Shown here piece by piece: positions 48,625 through 58,059 of a DNA stretch of 64,000 nucleotides (position 1 is the stretch's first letter; each line of letters opens with the position of its first letter). Source of the DNA: Roseovarius pelagicus (GTDB lineage: Bacteria; Pseudomonadota; Alphaproteobacteria; Rhodobacterales; Rhodobacteraceae); contig NZ_CP106738.1 in NCBI RefSeq assembly GCF_025639885.1, forward strand, positions 3,038,001 to 3,102,000. The letters run 5' to 3'. The notes under the pieces were generated by a model that saw only the letters and a list, made by a program, of their open reading frames with translations, was not told the DNA's origin and made no database searches. The position numbers and the translations under genes are program-made.

Positions 48625-49511
48625 CGCGCGCGCATCGACAGAAATCCGGCGGCGCAGATCATGCCGATGCCCACCGTCGTCATCATGTCGGGAATATCGG
48701 CGAAAAACACGATCCCCCAGAGCACCGCGAAACCCAGATAGGTGAAATCAAACACGCCGACCACTGCGGCTGGCCCATTCTGATAGGCGATTGCGGCACC
48801 GATGCTGCCAATCAGGATCGCGCCTCCCAAGGCGACCATCAGTTGCCATTCCTCCCGGCCCATCGGCGTCCACGGCCGGGTAAGAAAACCGTCTGCCGCC
48901 GGGGCGGTCCATTGCAGCCAGAGCAGGGCCGCGCCACCAGTAAGGATAAAGCCGATGTTGAGACTGAACGCCAAAGCAAATGCGTGATCGTTCCGACAGC
49001 GCGCGCGGGTCAGGACCATGGCCAGCGCATACAGGATCGCCGCCAAGAGCGGTAGCAGACTGGCGGGACCGAAGGCATCGAACCCCGGACGCAAGATCAC
49101 GAGAACACCGACGAAACCGATCAGCACAGCCAGCCAGCCCCACGCACCGATCCGCTCGCCTAGAAACAGCCCAGCGAACAGGGTGATCCATATCGGAGAG
49201 GTATAATAGACTGCGGCGGCGACAGGCAGATCAAGATGTGGCAGGCTGGCATAATAGGCAATCCAGTTCGCCGTCAGCAGAGCCGAACGCAACGCGGCCC
49301 AGCCCGGCGTGTCCGGTACGACTGCACGTCGGCCCCATAGTACCAGTCCAACGGCCAGCAACACTGCCAGCAACAAGACGGAGCGTAACACGAATATCTG
49401 CCACAGGCCGAATCCTGCGCTGCTGGCCTTGATGGCGGCGTCGCCCAACGACAGGGCCAGCACAGAGATTACAATCGTGAAAATGGCCAAAGGCAGACGG
49501 TCGGGGGTCAT
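48588..49511 (-). CDS. DMT family transporter (EamA)
   Basis: Membrane protein of 307 residues with two EamA halves and about ten helices; PLAIFTIVISVLALSLGDAAIKA begins the first, and YTSPIWITLFAGLFLGERIGAWGW is the usual end of the first repeat (IWITLFAGLFLGE as core). The cargo is unknown. Its 3' end overlaps the phnM 3' end by 37 bp on the opposite strand. Its ATG overlaps the DUF1801 stop by 4 bases, so the two are co-translated. Confidence 0.88.
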   Translation of the reverse strand: MTPDRLPLAIFTIVISVLALSLGDAAIKASSAGFGLWQIFVLRSVLLLAVLLAVGLVLWGRRAVVPDTPGWAALRSALLTANWIAYYASLPHLDLPVAAAVYYTSPIWITLFAGLFLGERIGAWGWLAVLIGFVGVLVILRPGFDAFGPASLLPLLAAILYALAMVLTRARCRNDHAFALAFSLNIGFILTGGAALLWLQWTAPAADGFLTRPWTPMGREEWQLMVALGGAILIGSIGAAIAYQNGPAAVVGVFDFTYLGFAVLWGIVFFADIPDMMTTVGIGMICAAGFLSMRARHPPKNRCATSP

Positions 49512-49906
49512 TGTGGCTTTTGGTGATAGGTCAGGGCATGCGCGATCAGATGCGACAGCCGCTCGGGCTCTATCTGCTCAAGCGTGTCAAAAAGAACCGC
49601 ACGATTTCCGTCAAGCCGGTCCCAGCCGGGAAATGCCTGCGCATAGGCGGTGATTACAGTGCTCTGGCAATGGGCAAAGAGAGCAAAGCACGCATCACGG
49701 TGCGGTCCAAGACGCAATGTCGTTCCACCTGTCCGGGGGCGGTAGGCCGGTTGACCCCATTTCAGCGTCTCATTGATGGTAACGTTTTGCGGCAGGTTTG
49801 CCGCCACGTCATAGATGAGTGCGCGCAGATGCGAAACGCCTGCGCGCACCTCCGGCGCATAGGCGTCGATGACACATGCAACGTCGGGTGGAACAGCATC
49901 AGTCAT
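49508..49906 (-). CDS. DUF1801 domain-containing protein
   Basis: Protein of 132 residues of the YdhG/DUF1801 group: VIDAYAPEVRAGVSHLRALIYDVA, INETLKWGQPAYRP and LDGNRAVLFDTLEQIE. The family has a small alpha-beta fold of unknown function; the ETLKWGxPAY stretch is its hallmark. The start is divergent from a YafY/WYL regulator 201 bp away; regulators of this kind often flank DUF1801 or glyoxalase genes. Coupled to the transporter by a 4-base overlap. Confidence 0.85.
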   Translation of the reverse strand: MTDAVPPDVACVIDAYAPEVRAGVSHLRALIYDVAANLPQNVTINETLKWGQPAYRPRTGGTTLRLGPHRDACFALFAHCQSTVITAYAQAFPGWDRLDGNRAVLFDTLEQIEPERLSHLIAHALTYHQKPQ

Positions 49907-50069
49907 GCGGGCCCGGCACGGTGCTGGTCAACTGACGAACACGTGCCATCGTCGGATCGTAAGGCCGATCGAATCCGGGCGGATTGGCATTGCCTGCAAA
50001 TGTGCTGCGCCTGCGCCTGCGCATGGGAACGTTTCCTATCTAAGCAGGAAAAACATAACACATCATTGG

Positions 50070-50084
50070 TGACAATTCTTGTCA
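50070..50084. promoter_or_regulatory. candidate operator for the YafY-type regulator
   Basis: TGACAA-TTC-TTGTCA, a perfect 6-bp palindrome 23 nt before the regulator ATG and in the divergent region with the DUF1801 operon. Symmetry and place suggest autoregulation. Confidence 0.45.
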
Positions 50085-50107
50085 GGACGTGCGACGATAC
50101 TCGGGCC

Positions 50108-50824
50108 ATGACCCGCACCCACCGCTTGTTCCAATTGATGCAAACACTCCGGACGGTGCCGCCGCCCGCGACGGCGGCTGCGCTGGCGGATGCGTTGGGT
50201 GTGACGCCGCGCACGGTCTACCGCGATATCGACACCCTGCGAGGGTTAGGTGCTGTGATCGACGGTGCAGCGGGGTTTGGCTATACGCTGATCGAGGATG
50301 CAGCATTGCCGCCGCTCAGCTTCGATGCAGAAGAACTGGAGGCGCTGGTTCTGGGCTTACGCGAAGTGCAGCAGGTCGGTGACCCCGCACTGGCCGAAGC
50401 AGCCGGGGCGGCATTGAGCAAGATGCGCGCGCGTCTGCCGCCGGGACAGGCGCACAGGTTACAACACGCCGTTCTGAGTGCGCACCGCTACGCGCCAATG
50501 CCGGAACCGGGCATTGATGTGCGCGTATTACGTCAGGCCGCTTGGGACGAACGAACCGTACGATTTGACTATTGCGATGTGGAGGGCCGTGCCACCACGC
50601 GCAATGTTGACCCGTTGTCGATTGTGTACATGCAGGCGTCGCACTGCCTGTTGGCATGGTGTCACCTGCGTCGCGCTTTCCGCGCCTTTCGGCTGGATCG
50701 GATGGATGGGCTGGAGGTGCTGGAAACCTCATTCAGACCGCGCCGCGTGCCGCTGCTGCGCGAATGTCTGGCCGAGATGGGATCGTGCCCGCCATCGGCA
50801 CCATCCCGCACGGCATCCGTTTGA
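50108..50824 (+). CDS. YafY family transcriptional regulator (HTH_11 and WYL domains)
   Basis: Regulator of 238 residues. The winged HTH is at 1-60 (RLFQLMQTLR, AAALADALGVTPRTVYRDIDTL). The WYL part follows from about 130, with the region VRFDYCDVEGRATTRNVDPL and the late ASHCLLAWCHLRRAFRAFRLDRM matching the ligand-sensing core (W replaced in part). WYL proteins sense nucleotides or other small ligands. The divergent DUF1801-transporter operon is the probable target. ATG 50108 is the first good start; the open frame far upstream is a shadow of the opposite gene. Confidence 0.87.
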   Translation: MTRTHRLFQLMQTLRTVPPPATAAALADALGVTPRTVYRDIDTLRGLGAVIDGAAGFGYTLIEDAALPPLSFDAEELEALVLGLREVQQVGDPALAEAAGAALSKMRARLPPGQAHRLQHAVLSAHRYAPMPEPGIDVRVLRQAAWDERTVRFDYCDVEGRATTRNVDPLSIVYMQASHCLLAWCHLRRAFRAFRLDRMDGLEVLETSFRPRRVPLLRECLAEMGSCPPSAPSRTASV

Positions 50825-50887
50825 TGCTTCCGATTCGGGCGATCTGCGGGTACACTTCATATTGAGGCAGATAAAAAGGGCGAGGGT

Positions 50888-52243
50888 ATGCGTACAGGAT
50901 TTCTGTGGGCTGTGACCGTTGGTTTGGCGGTTTTTCAAGGCTCCGCAACATATGCGACTGAGGTTGAAACATCCCTCAGGCCACAACTTAGGCCAGAGGG
51001 ATTGGGCGAAATCGTCGCGCGTCAGGCCGTGTCTGAAACGGTTCTGGCTTCTGCTGTGCGGCCAGTGCTGCGTCCGGCGAACCTGAAAGAGACACCGATC
51101 GTTCAGGTTTCGACGTCGAACCGCGGGTTTGATCAGTGGATCAAGGGATTCCGGGGGCGGGCAGGTGCGGCTGGCATCCAGTCGGGCGTCTTTGATCGTG
51201 CGTTCCACGGTATTCAGTATGACGCCAGTGTGGTCAAACTGGACCGTAATCAGTCCGAGTTTACCAAGCAGATTTGGGAATACCTCGACAGTGCCGTGTC
51301 ACCGACGCGGATCACTAACGGCAAGCGAGAGCTGCGCCGCCAGCGCAAGACGTTGGATCGGATCGAGGCACATTTCGGCGTCGATAAGGAGATCGTAACC
51401 GCAATCTGGGGCATGGAGAGTGCTTATGGTGCGCGACGTGGCGACCGCCCATTGATCCAATCATTGGCCACGCTGGCTTATGACGGCAGACGCGGGCGGT
51501 TTTTCGAGGGTCAGTTGATCGCGGCGCTGAAGATTATTCAGGCGGGCGACGTGGCCCCGCGCAAGATGACCGGGTCATGGGCCGGTGCCATGGGGCACAC
51601 GCAGTTTATTCCGACGTCCTATCTGGCCTATGCAGTGGATTTCACGGGCGATGGCAAGCGTGACATCTGGTCCGACGACCCGACCGATGCACTGGCATCG
51701 ACGGCGGCTTATCTCGCGCGTTTTGGCTGGAAGAAGAACCAACCGTGGGGCGTAGAGGTCAAACTGCCCGGTGGTTTTGACCCCGCGCGCGCGCGCCGGT
51801 CGCTGAAACAGGCACCGTCGGCATGGGCGGCGGAGGGCATCCGCGATATGCGGGGTAAGCCGGTTCCGAATTATGGCGCGGCGTCGATTCTGCTGCCCGC
51901 AGGAACGCAAGGCGCGGCCTTTATGATCTTTCACAACTTTGGCGTGATTGAGAAGTATAACAAGGCTGACGCCTATGTGATCGGTGTCGGTCATCTGGCT
52001 GACCGACTAAAGGGCGGACCTGCGATACAGGCCAGTTGGCCACGCCAGTACCAATCTACGACGATCAAACAGAAAAAAGAGATCCAGCGGCAGCTAAAGC
52101 GCAAGGGCTATAACGTGCAGGCGATTGACGGCAAGATCGGCCCCAAGACTATTGGCGCGATCCGCAAGTTTCAGAAGTCGCGTGGCCTGCCGCCTGATGG
52201 CTACCCGTCGCGGCAATTGCTGAAAGAACTGCGCGGCAGTTAG
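50888..52243 (+). CDS. lytic murein transglycosylase, MltB family, with PG-binding domain
   Basis: Protein of 451 residues with signal peptide (FLWAVTVGLAVFQGSATYA). The SLT_2 domain spans about 75-370 with catalytic glutamate in AIWGMESAYGARRGD and the conserved GSWAGAMGHTQFIPTSYL. A C-terminal PG_binding_1 domain follows (about 390-448, KKEIQRQLKRKGYN to FQKSRGLPPDGYPSRQLL in outline). It cleaves the MurNAc-GlcNAc bond to anhydromuropeptides. No lipobox cysteine is seen, so it is probably soluble in the periplasm. Single gene, convergent with the rppH operon. Confidence 0.93.
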   Translation: MRTGFLWAVTVGLAVFQGSATYATEVETSLRPQLRPEGLGEIVARQAVSETVLASAVRPVLRPANLKETPIVQVSTSNRGFDQWIKGFRGRAGAAGIQSGVFDRAFHGIQYDASVVKLDRNQSEFTKQIWEYLDSAVSPTRITNGKRELRRQRKTLDRIEAHFGVDKEIVTAIWGMESAYGARRGDRPLIQSLATLAYDGRRGRFFEGQLIAALKIIQAGDVAPRKMTGSWAGAMGHTQFIPTSYLAYAVDFTGDGKRDIWSDDPTDALASTAAYLARFGWKKNQPWGVEVKLPGGFDPARARRSLKQAPSAWAAEGIRDMRGKPVPNYGAASILLPAGTQGAAFMIFHNFGVIEKYNKADAYVIGVGHLADRLKGGPAIQASWPRQYQSTTIKQKKEIQRQLKRKGYNVQAIDGKIGPKTIGAIRKFQKSRGLPPDGYPSRQLLKELRGS

Positions 52244-52265
52244 TGGACCGTGCCCCGCGGGCGCA

Positions 52266-52763
52266 TCACTCCATGCCGGGAACGCATGCGCCACCAGCAA
52301 AGCACTGGCGCACGGTTTCCAGTGTTGCGCCCGTCGGTTCCGAAAAGGCATCACCACCACAAGGGCCGATGGTCAGGCTGTACCCGTCGTCCCCTGACTG
52401 CAGAAACCCAAGATACTGTTCGCCAGATACGGCACTGGCGCACCATGGTCCGGCGCATTGAATTTTCAGTGTGATATGCTGGTCGAAGGGTGTCTCGAAT
52501 CCCTCAATGCTCAGTGAATGGCCGGTCAGACGAGCGGACAGCAGTGTTTCGGGCGGTGTGGTTTCCTGATGTTCCCAGTCAGTAGATGGCAGACGCTCTT
52601 CGTCAAAGACGAGCGTGCCGACAACGCCGATATAGATCTCTGGCGCGGCGTGAATCCGTTGGAACGTGGCGGCCGGATCATGCGGTGTGCAGGACAAGGC
52701 TGACGCTTCAATCGGGATCAGTGCGGTGATGAGGGCGAATACTGCTGCCGAACTGCGCATCAT
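52266..52763 (-). CDS. secreted hypothetical protein with cysteine pairs
   Basis: Protein of 165 residues with signal peptide ([19 protein letters not shown]). The mature part has six cysteines ([35 protein letters not shown]), suggesting three disulfides in the periplasm. [13 protein letters not shown] and [24 protein letters not shown] are the clearest blocks, resembling proteins I have seen only as conserved unknowns in Rhodobacteraceae. Its ATG overlaps the rppH stop by 4 bases. No function can be given. Confidence 0.75.
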   Translation of the reverse strand: MMRSSAAVFALITALIPIEASALSCTPHDPAATFQRIHAAPEIYIGVVGTLVFDEERLPSTDWEHQETTPPETLLSARLTGHSLSIEGFETPFDQHITLKIQCAGPWCASAVSGEQYLGFLQSGDDGYSLTIGPCGGDAFSEPTGATLETVRQCFAGGACVPGME

Positions 52764-53242
52764 AACTTGTCCCCGAATTCTGCCAGCACTTGCCGATACA
52801 CGTCGCGTTTGAATGGTACGATGTTGCCCTCCAGATCAGCGGCGGGCAACCAACGCCATTCAGAGAATTCAGGATGTGCGGTGGCGATGTTGATCTGCTC
52901 GTCGTTCCCGGCAAAGCGCAGCAGGAACCATTTTTGCTCCTGCCCGCGATAACGCCCTTTCCAGATACGCGGCACCAGATCATGAGGCAGTTCATACCGC
53001 ACCCAGCTGGTGGTTTCAGCCTCGACATGTACCAGATCGGGAGTGACGCCGATTTCCTCGCCCAATTCACGCAGCGCCGCTTCGCGCGGGCTCTCGCCGG
53101 GATCAATTCCGCCCTGCGGCATCTGCCAGGCGGGTGCATCATTGTCGATCCGCTGACCGACAAAGACTTCGCCTGCGGAATTGGCCAGCATGACACCGAC
53201 GCAGGGACGATAGGGCAGCACGGCGATCTGATCTGGGGTCAT
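52760..53242 (-). CDS. rppH: RNA pyrophosphohydrolase
   Basis: Nudix enzyme of 160 residues that removes pyrophosphate from 5' triphosphate RNA and opens it to RNase E decay. The Nudix box is complete: [20 protein letters not shown] then [32 protein letters not shown] and the late [24 protein letters not shown] are RppH-typical. ATG 53242 has AAGGAA 7 nt upstream; the frame is open far upstream but without a site. Overlaps the next, secreted unknown gene by 4 bases. Confidence 0.94.
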   Translation of the reverse strand: MTPDQIAVLPYRPCVGVMLANSAGEVFVGQRIDNDAPAWQMPQGGIDPGESPREAALRELGEEIGVTPDLVHVEAETTSWVRYELPHDLVPRIWKGRYRGQEQKWFLLRFAGNDEQINIATAHPEFSEWRWLPAADLEGNIVPFKRDVYRQVLAEFGDKL

Positions 53243-53315
53243 TGGTGTTTCCTTGCGGTTATGGGACCGGATGCAATTGGAATACTCGGTAGCACTTGTG
53301 CGATCCAGCCAAATG

Positions 53316-53345
53316 AAAAACCGCCCCGCTATTGAGCGGGGCGGT
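53316..53345 (-). terminator. intrinsic terminator after ctpA (minus strand)
   Basis: A perfect 11-bp stem ACCGCCCCGCT/AGCGGGGCGGT (53320-53330, 53335-53345) with a 4-nt loop. On the minus strand TTTTTC follows. It lies 40 nt after the ctpA stop. Confidence 0.9.
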
Positions 53346-53385
53346 GTCAATTCCTCACCAACAAAGGTTCAGGTCGGCTGAAATC

Positions 53386-54726
53386 CTACTTCGCCCCGTT
53401 CAGCGTGCTCAAACCCTTGAGGATGTCGATGGCATAGGCCAGCTGATAGTCTTCTTCGCGCAGCTTGGCGACTTCTTCGGCGCGGGCGCGGTCCTCTTCG
53501 ATCTGGCGGATTTCATCCTCTGTCAGGCTGTCATTGTCGAGGCTGCCGCGCAGTCCTGCCTCGGTCCGGGCAAAGCCTGTGGCCTCCTCTTCGCCTTCGT
53601 CGGCGCCGTCACGATCGCGGCGCGGCTGCTTGACCAGAATATCGGGCGATACACCCAAGGCCTGAATCGAGCGACCCGACGGGGTATAGTAGCGCGATGT
53701 GGTCAGACGCATCGCACCATCGCCGCGCAGTGGCATCACCGTCTGAACCGATCCTTTGCCAAAGCTCTTGGTGCCGACAATGATAGCGCGCCGGTGATCC
53801 TGCAATGCGCCTGCGACGATCTCGGACGCAGAGGCAGAGCCTCCGTTGATCAGCACGACAATCGGTTTGCCCATAGCCAGATCGCCGGGCGTTGCATTGA
53901 ATCGGTCGCCATCAGCGGGGTTGCGCCCACGGGTCGAGACGATCTCGCCCTTATCGAGAAACGCGTCGGAAACCTTGATTGCCTGTGTCAGCAGACCACC
54001 CGGATTGTTGCGCAGGTCAAGCACGATACCGTTAACCTTATCCTGCCCGCCGGCCTCTTCGATTTGCTTCTTCAGGCCTTCTTCGAGATTGGGATAGGTC
54101 TGATCGTTGAATGTGGTCACACGCAAAACGACGGTTTGCTGTTCAGTCCGGGCGCGAACTGCAGTTAGTTTGATCGTGTCGCGGATGATCGACAGATCGA
54201 ATGCATCGGCTTCGCCTTCGCGCACAACGGTAATCACGATTTCGCTGCCGACCGGCCCCCGCATCAGGTCAACCGCTTCATCCAAAGTCAGGCCGAGGAC
54301 GCTTTCGCCGTCGACATGGGTGATGAAATCACCGGCCTCGACACCTGCGCTATCTGCGGGTGTGCCGTCGATGGGCGAGACGACTTTGACGAATCCTTCT
54401 TCCTGCGTGACCTCGATCCCGAGACCTCCGAATTCGCCACGGGTCTGCTCTTGCATCGCCTGAGCGTCGTCTGGGCTAAGGTAGCTGGAATGCGGGTCAA
54501 GCGAAGTGAGCATGCCGTTGATTGCCGCCTCGATCAGTTCCGCTTCGTCTACTTCTTCGACATATTGCGCGCGGATGCGTTCGAAAATATCGCCAAACAA
54601 GTCCAGTTGTTCGTACACGCTGGTATTGCGCGTGGCCTCTTGCGCCAAAAGCGGGGCTGCAACCTGTGTCGTAACGACCACCCCGGCCAGCGTTCCGGCG
54701 GCGGCGGCCATCAGAAATTTCTTCAT
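53386..54726 (-). CDS. ctpA: carboxyl-terminal processing peptidase (S41)
   Basis: Periplasmic serine protease of 446 residues with an N-terminal signal or anchor (MAAAAGTLAGVVVTTQVAAP). A PDZ domain spans about 90-170 (GIEVTQEEGFVKVVSPIDGTPADSAGVEAGD: only the core DGTPADSAGVEAGD is diagnostic). The catalytic serine is in VLINGGSASASEIVAG and the lysine in IVGTKSFGKGSVQT. An Asp/Glu-rich C-terminus follows. It starts 3 nt after the envC-like gene. Such peptidases trim periplasmic proteins and peptidoglycan hydrolases; the neighbour suggests cell-division or wall control. Confidence 0.95.
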   Translation of the reverse strand: MKKFLMAAAAGTLAGVVVTTQVAAPLLAQEATRNTSVYEQLDLFGDIFERIRAQYVEEVDEAELIEAAINGMLTSLDPHSSYLSPDDAQAMQEQTRGEFGGLGIEVTQEEGFVKVVSPIDGTPADSAGVEAGDFITHVDGESVLGLTLDEAVDLMRGPVGSEIVITVVREGEADAFDLSIIRDTIKLTAVRARTEQQTVVLRVTTFNDQTYPNLEEGLKKQIEEAGGQDKVNGIVLDLRNNPGGLLTQAIKVSDAFLDKGEIVSTRGRNPADGDRFNATPGDLAMGKPIVVLINGGSASASEIVAGALQDHRRAIIVGTKSFGKGSVQTVMPLRGDGAMRLTTSRYYTPSGRSIQALGVSPDILVKQPRRDRDGADEGEEEATGFARTEAGLRGSLDNDSLTEDEIRQIEEDRARAEEVAKLREEDYQLAYAIDILKGLSTLNGAK

Positions 54727-54729
54727 TGC

Positions 54730-55884
54730 TCAATCATCCTTGTCTGTCCTGAACCACAGCGCGGGATCTACCGGTGTGTTGTCTTGTCTAACCTCTATAT
54801 AGAGGGTTTCTGTCCAATCGGAACCGGCGTCTTGTAGCCGGGCGGGCACAATCCCGTCATCACCCGGATCCAGTCCGCCCATCAACCCCACCGGGCTGTT
54901 CATGGGCAGAACCTGGCCGATTTCCCCATAAACCACGTCCATGCCCGCCAATACCAGCAGAATGCCGGATTGCGGTTCCAGAATGGCAACGGTGCCATAA
55001 TCCAGCAATGGACCGCGATAGCGCAGTGTTGCAGCAGCGGGCGTCGTCACCAATGCGCGCGGCGGCGCGGCAACCAATATGCCGGGGCGGGTGATCCCTG
55101 CGGCGTCGGCCTCGCCTGCATCGCGCAAAATGCGACCCTGAACAGGCAATGGCAGCGTGCCCTTGCGATCCTCGATCCCCGGCAAAGGGACAGCCTGATC
55201 GTCAGTTGTGATCTGACTGAGGCCGCTGGCGAACCCTGTTAACGACTCGGTCGATGCGATGAGCAGCGCGGTTTTTACCGGGTCCTCGGTAAAGCGGCGG
55301 GGCAGGTCGGTGCGATCTGCAATGGCTTGGCTGAGTGCTGTACGCGCGGATTGCGCACCATTCAGGCCGTCCTGAAGCCGACCCGCCGCGCTTTGCTGTA
55401 ACGCGCGCAGCACCGCCAGGTCGTCGAGCTTAGCGCGCAGCGCGCGGGCTTGTTCGTTAAGGGTTGGCGTGACATCGGCGAGGATCATGCCAGATCGCGC
55501 AGTCCCGACCGGTCCGGTGGGGTGCAGAAGAGTGATTGGCGTCGGTGTCTGGCCCATCGATTGCAGCACCCCTAGGAGCTGGGCAATCTCACCTTCGCTC
55601 GCGGCCAACTCTTGCTCCAGCGTCTGTTGGCGAATCGCCGCGCGGCGCAGTCCCTCTCTCATTGCGCGCAAACCGGCCTCGTAGGCCTGAACGGTTTGGG
55701 TGAGGGCCTTGACCCGGTCGCGCGCCTCGTGTGCTTCGTCAAGCGCGAGGGTTGCGGCCTCGAGCAGTTCTGCGGCAGCTTCGGCATCTGCGGTGGGGTT
55801 TGTTTGCGCGTGGGCGATCATCGGCGCGACACTTAACCCCAGGCTGAGAAACAAAGTGCATAGGTGCGAGCCGTATTGCTTCAT
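54730..55884 (-). CDS. envC: EnvC-like murein hydrolase activator with degenerate LytM domain
   Basis: Secreted protein of 384 residues: signal peptide (LFLSLGLSVAPMIAHA), a long N-terminal coiled coil (about 30-130 and 150-200), and a C-terminal LytM-type domain starting LPLPVQGRILRDAG. The zinc ligands are lost: the H-x3-D site reads GITRPGI and the H-x-H site reads LYIEVR. In E. coli the same loss marks EnvC, which does not cut but activates amidases at the septum. The stop is 3 nt from ctpA and the start overlaps the gpmI stop by 4 bases. Confidence 0.9.
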   Translation of the reverse strand: MKQYGSHLCTLFLSLGLSVAPMIAHAQTNPTADAEAAAELLEAATLALDEAHEARDRVKALTQTVQAYEAGLRAMREGLRRAAIRQQTLEQELAASEGEIAQLLGVLQSMGQTPTPITLLHPTGPVGTARSGMILADVTPTLNEQARALRAKLDDLAVLRALQQSAAGRLQDGLNGAQSARTALSQAIADRTDLPRRFTEDPVKTALLIASTESLTGFASGLSQITTDDQAVPLPGIEDRKGTLPLPVQGRILRDAGEADAAGITRPGILVAAPPRALVTTPAAATLRYRGPLLDYGTVAILEPQSGILLVLAGMDVVYGEIGQVLPMNSPVGLMGGLDPGDDGIVPARLQDAGSDWTETLYIEVRQDNTPVDPALWFRTDKDD

Positions 55885-57398
55885 GCCAACAGGCTCTTGC
55901 CGGTCATCTGTGGCGGTTGTTCGAGGTCCATCAATGCCAGCAGTGTCGGCGCGAGATCGGCCAGACGGCCTTTTTGCAGCCCGGTGCCTTCGGGGCCGCC
56001 CACCAGAATGACCGGGACTGGATTGGTGGTATGGGCGGTATGCGGCTTGCCCGATACGGGATCGATCATCATCTCGCAGTTTCCATGATCGGCTGTCACG
56101 ATCATCGCGCCGCCGGACGCCTTTAACGCGGTCAAGGCACGGCCCAAACCGCTGTCGACAGCTTCGCAGGCGGCGATGGCCGCAGTCAAATCGCCGGTAT
56201 GTCCGACCATGTCAGGATTCGCGTAATTCACCACGATCAGATCGTAGCGTTTTTCTATCGCGCCAACCAGTTGGTCCGTGACCTCGGCTGCTGACATCTC
56301 GGGTTGCAGATCATACGTGGCGACGCGTGGTGACGCAGCCATATAGCGATCTTCACCCGGTTCCGGCGCTTCCTTGCCGCCGTTGAGGAAGAAAGTGACA
56401 TGCGGATATTTTTCGGTTTCGGCCAGATGAAACTGGGTGCGCCCGTGCTGTGCGACCCACGCGCCGAGTGTGTTCACGGGTTGCTCGTCGGGAAAAATGC
56501 AGTCCATGTATTCCGCGTGGCGACGGGAATATTCGGTAAAGCCGCTGACGATCGCAAACGCAGGCCGTTTTCCGGTATCGAAATGATCAAATGTCGGATC
56601 AGCGAACGCGGCAAGGATTTCACGCGCGCGGTCTGCGCGGAAATTGAGGCACAAGATGCCGTCGCCATCCTGCATACCGCTATAGCTGCCCAGCACGCGA
56701 GGCTTGATAAATTCGTCGGTGCGCCCCTTGCCGTAAGCATGCTCAATCGCCTCGCCTGCCGTCTCGGCGGTATAGCCGCGCCCCTGTGCCAGCGCCTGAT
56801 AGGCCAGTTCGACCCGCTCCCATCGGTTGTCGCGGTCCATGGCGTAATAGCGACCGGACACGGTGGCGATAAACGCACCGGCAGGCAGGGCGCTGCGCAA
56901 CTCCTCGAGATAGGATTTGGCGGAAACCTGTGCGACATCGCGCCCATCGGTAAATGCATGGATGGCCACCCGCAGGCCATGTTGTGTCAGCGCCTTGGCG
57001 GCGGCGATCATATGGTCCAAATGGCTGTGAACGCCGCCATCTGACAAAACGCCGAGAAGATGCGCCGTGCCACCGGTCTGGCGCAGTTTGTTTGCGAAAC
57101 GCTGAATGCCTGGGAGATTGGCGAATGTACCTGTCTCAATGGCGCGATCGATCCGGCGCAAGTCCATCTCGACGACGCGGCCGGCACCGATATTCATATG
57201 GCCAACCTCAGAGTTGCCCATTTGACCCTGAGGCAGGCCCACATCGGGGCCATGAGTGATCAGCGTCGCATTGGGGCAGGTGGCCATCAAGGCGTCAAAA
57301 TGCGGAGTCTTGGCCAGCACGGGGGCATTGGCGGTGGTGTCATCAGAGAGGCCCCAGCCATCCAAAATGCATAGAACCACCGGTTTGGGTGTGCTCAT
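55881..57398 (-). CDS. gpmI: 2,3-bisphosphoglycerate-independent phosphoglycerate mutase
   Basis: Glycolytic mutase of 505 residues using two Mn ions and a phosphoserine. VLCILDGWGLSDDTT starts the alkaline-phosphatase-type domain, the nucleophile is in GQMGNSEVGHMNIGAGR, DGRDVAQVSAKSYL and the metal site TADHGNCEMMID are present. ATG 57398 has AGGAGAG 5 nt upstream; a TTG one codon earlier is in frame. It is the first gene of gpmI-envC-ctpA, an arrangement I remember from other Rhodobacteraceae and for which no functional reason is known. Confidence 0.96.
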   Translation of the reverse strand: MSTPKPVVLCILDGWGLSDDTTANAPVLAKTPHFDALMATCPNATLITHGPDVGLPQGQMGNSEVGHMNIGAGRVVEMDLRRIDRAIETGTFANLPGIQRFANKLRQTGGTAHLLGVLSDGGVHSHLDHMIAAAKALTQHGLRVAIHAFTDGRDVAQVSAKSYLEELRSALPAGAFIATVSGRYYAMDRDNRWERVELAYQALAQGRGYTAETAGEAIEHAYGKGRTDEFIKPRVLGSYSGMQDGDGILCLNFRADRAREILAAFADPTFDHFDTGKRPAFAIVSGFTEYSRRHAEYMDCIFPDEQPVNTLGAWVAQHGRTQFHLAETEKYPHVTFFLNGGKEAPEPGEDRYMAASPRVATYDLQPEMSAAEVTDQLVGAIEKRYDLIVVNYANPDMVGHTGDLTAAIAACEAVDSGLGRALTALKASGGAMIVTADHGNCEMMIDPVSGKPHTAHTTNPVPVILVGGPEGTGLQKGRLADLAPTLLALMDLEQPPQMTGKSLLA

Positions 57399-57588
57399 CA
57401 ATCTCTCCTGCCTACAGCCTTATGCGTCTGTCTCAACTCAGGATGAGCGGACAACGCCTTGCTTGTGGCCTTGTTATCCAATGTGGCCGGGAGGGGGAAT
57501 GTTGTTTGCGATAACGGTGGGCGGGAAATCGCTGCGCGCCGGGGATTCAGGTATTTATAGAAAGATGAGAGGTTTGGGACGGGCGCAT

Positions 57589-58059
57589 TCAGCTACGGTG
57601 ATAGGGAGTGCCTGCGAGGATTGTTGCCGCGCGGTAAAGTTGTTCGGCCAGCATCACGCGAGCCAACATATGGGGCCAGACCATCTGCCCCAACGATACG
57701 GACATCTGTGCCGTTTCGCGCAAAGTCGGGTCAATTCCATCCGCGCCGCCAATGACAAAGGCGAGGTCAGAGGCTCCGTCATCGCGCCATTCGGCAAGAT
57801 GTCGGGCGAAACGCGGAGAGCTGAGCAACGTACCGCGTTCATCCAGCATTACGCGAATAGCGCCCTGCGGCAGAGCGCGTTCCAACAGGGCCGCTTCAGC
57901 GGGCATGCCGCCACCTTTGCGGTCCTCGACTTCATGTTCTGAGAGTGGACCGAGCGACAATGCGCGCCCGGTTCGCCCGAAGCGGGTAATGTAGTCATCA
58001 AGGAGCGCACGTTCGGGCCCTCGGCGCATCCGTCCGACAGCACAGATATGAACGCGCAT
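57589..58059 (-). CDS. rlmH: 23S rRNA (pseudouridine1915-N3)-methyltransferase
   Basis: SPOUT-class methyltransferase of 156 residues acting on helix 69 in the assembled ribosome. VMLDERGTLLSSPRFA, LAFVIGGADGIDP and the trefoil-knot end LPHMLARVMLAEQLYRAATILAGTPYHRS (diagnostic core LAEQLYRA and GTPYHR) are conserved. The ATG directly follows the rsfS stop with no gap, so ribosome modification and ribosome silencing genes are co-translated, the common order. Confidence 0.96.
   Translation of the reverse strand: MRVHICAVGRMRRGPERALLDDYITRFGRTGRALSLGPLSEHEVEDRKGGGMPAEAALLERALPQGAIRVMLDERGTLLSSPRFARHLAEWRDDGASDLAFVIGGADGIDPTLRETAQMSVSLGQMVWPHMLARVMLAEQLYRAATILAGTPYHRS

Noticed and set aside
49511..50107. 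Long upstream extension of the YafY regulator frame
   Set aside because: It runs through the opposite DUF1801 gene; the HTH domain starts at ATG 50108.
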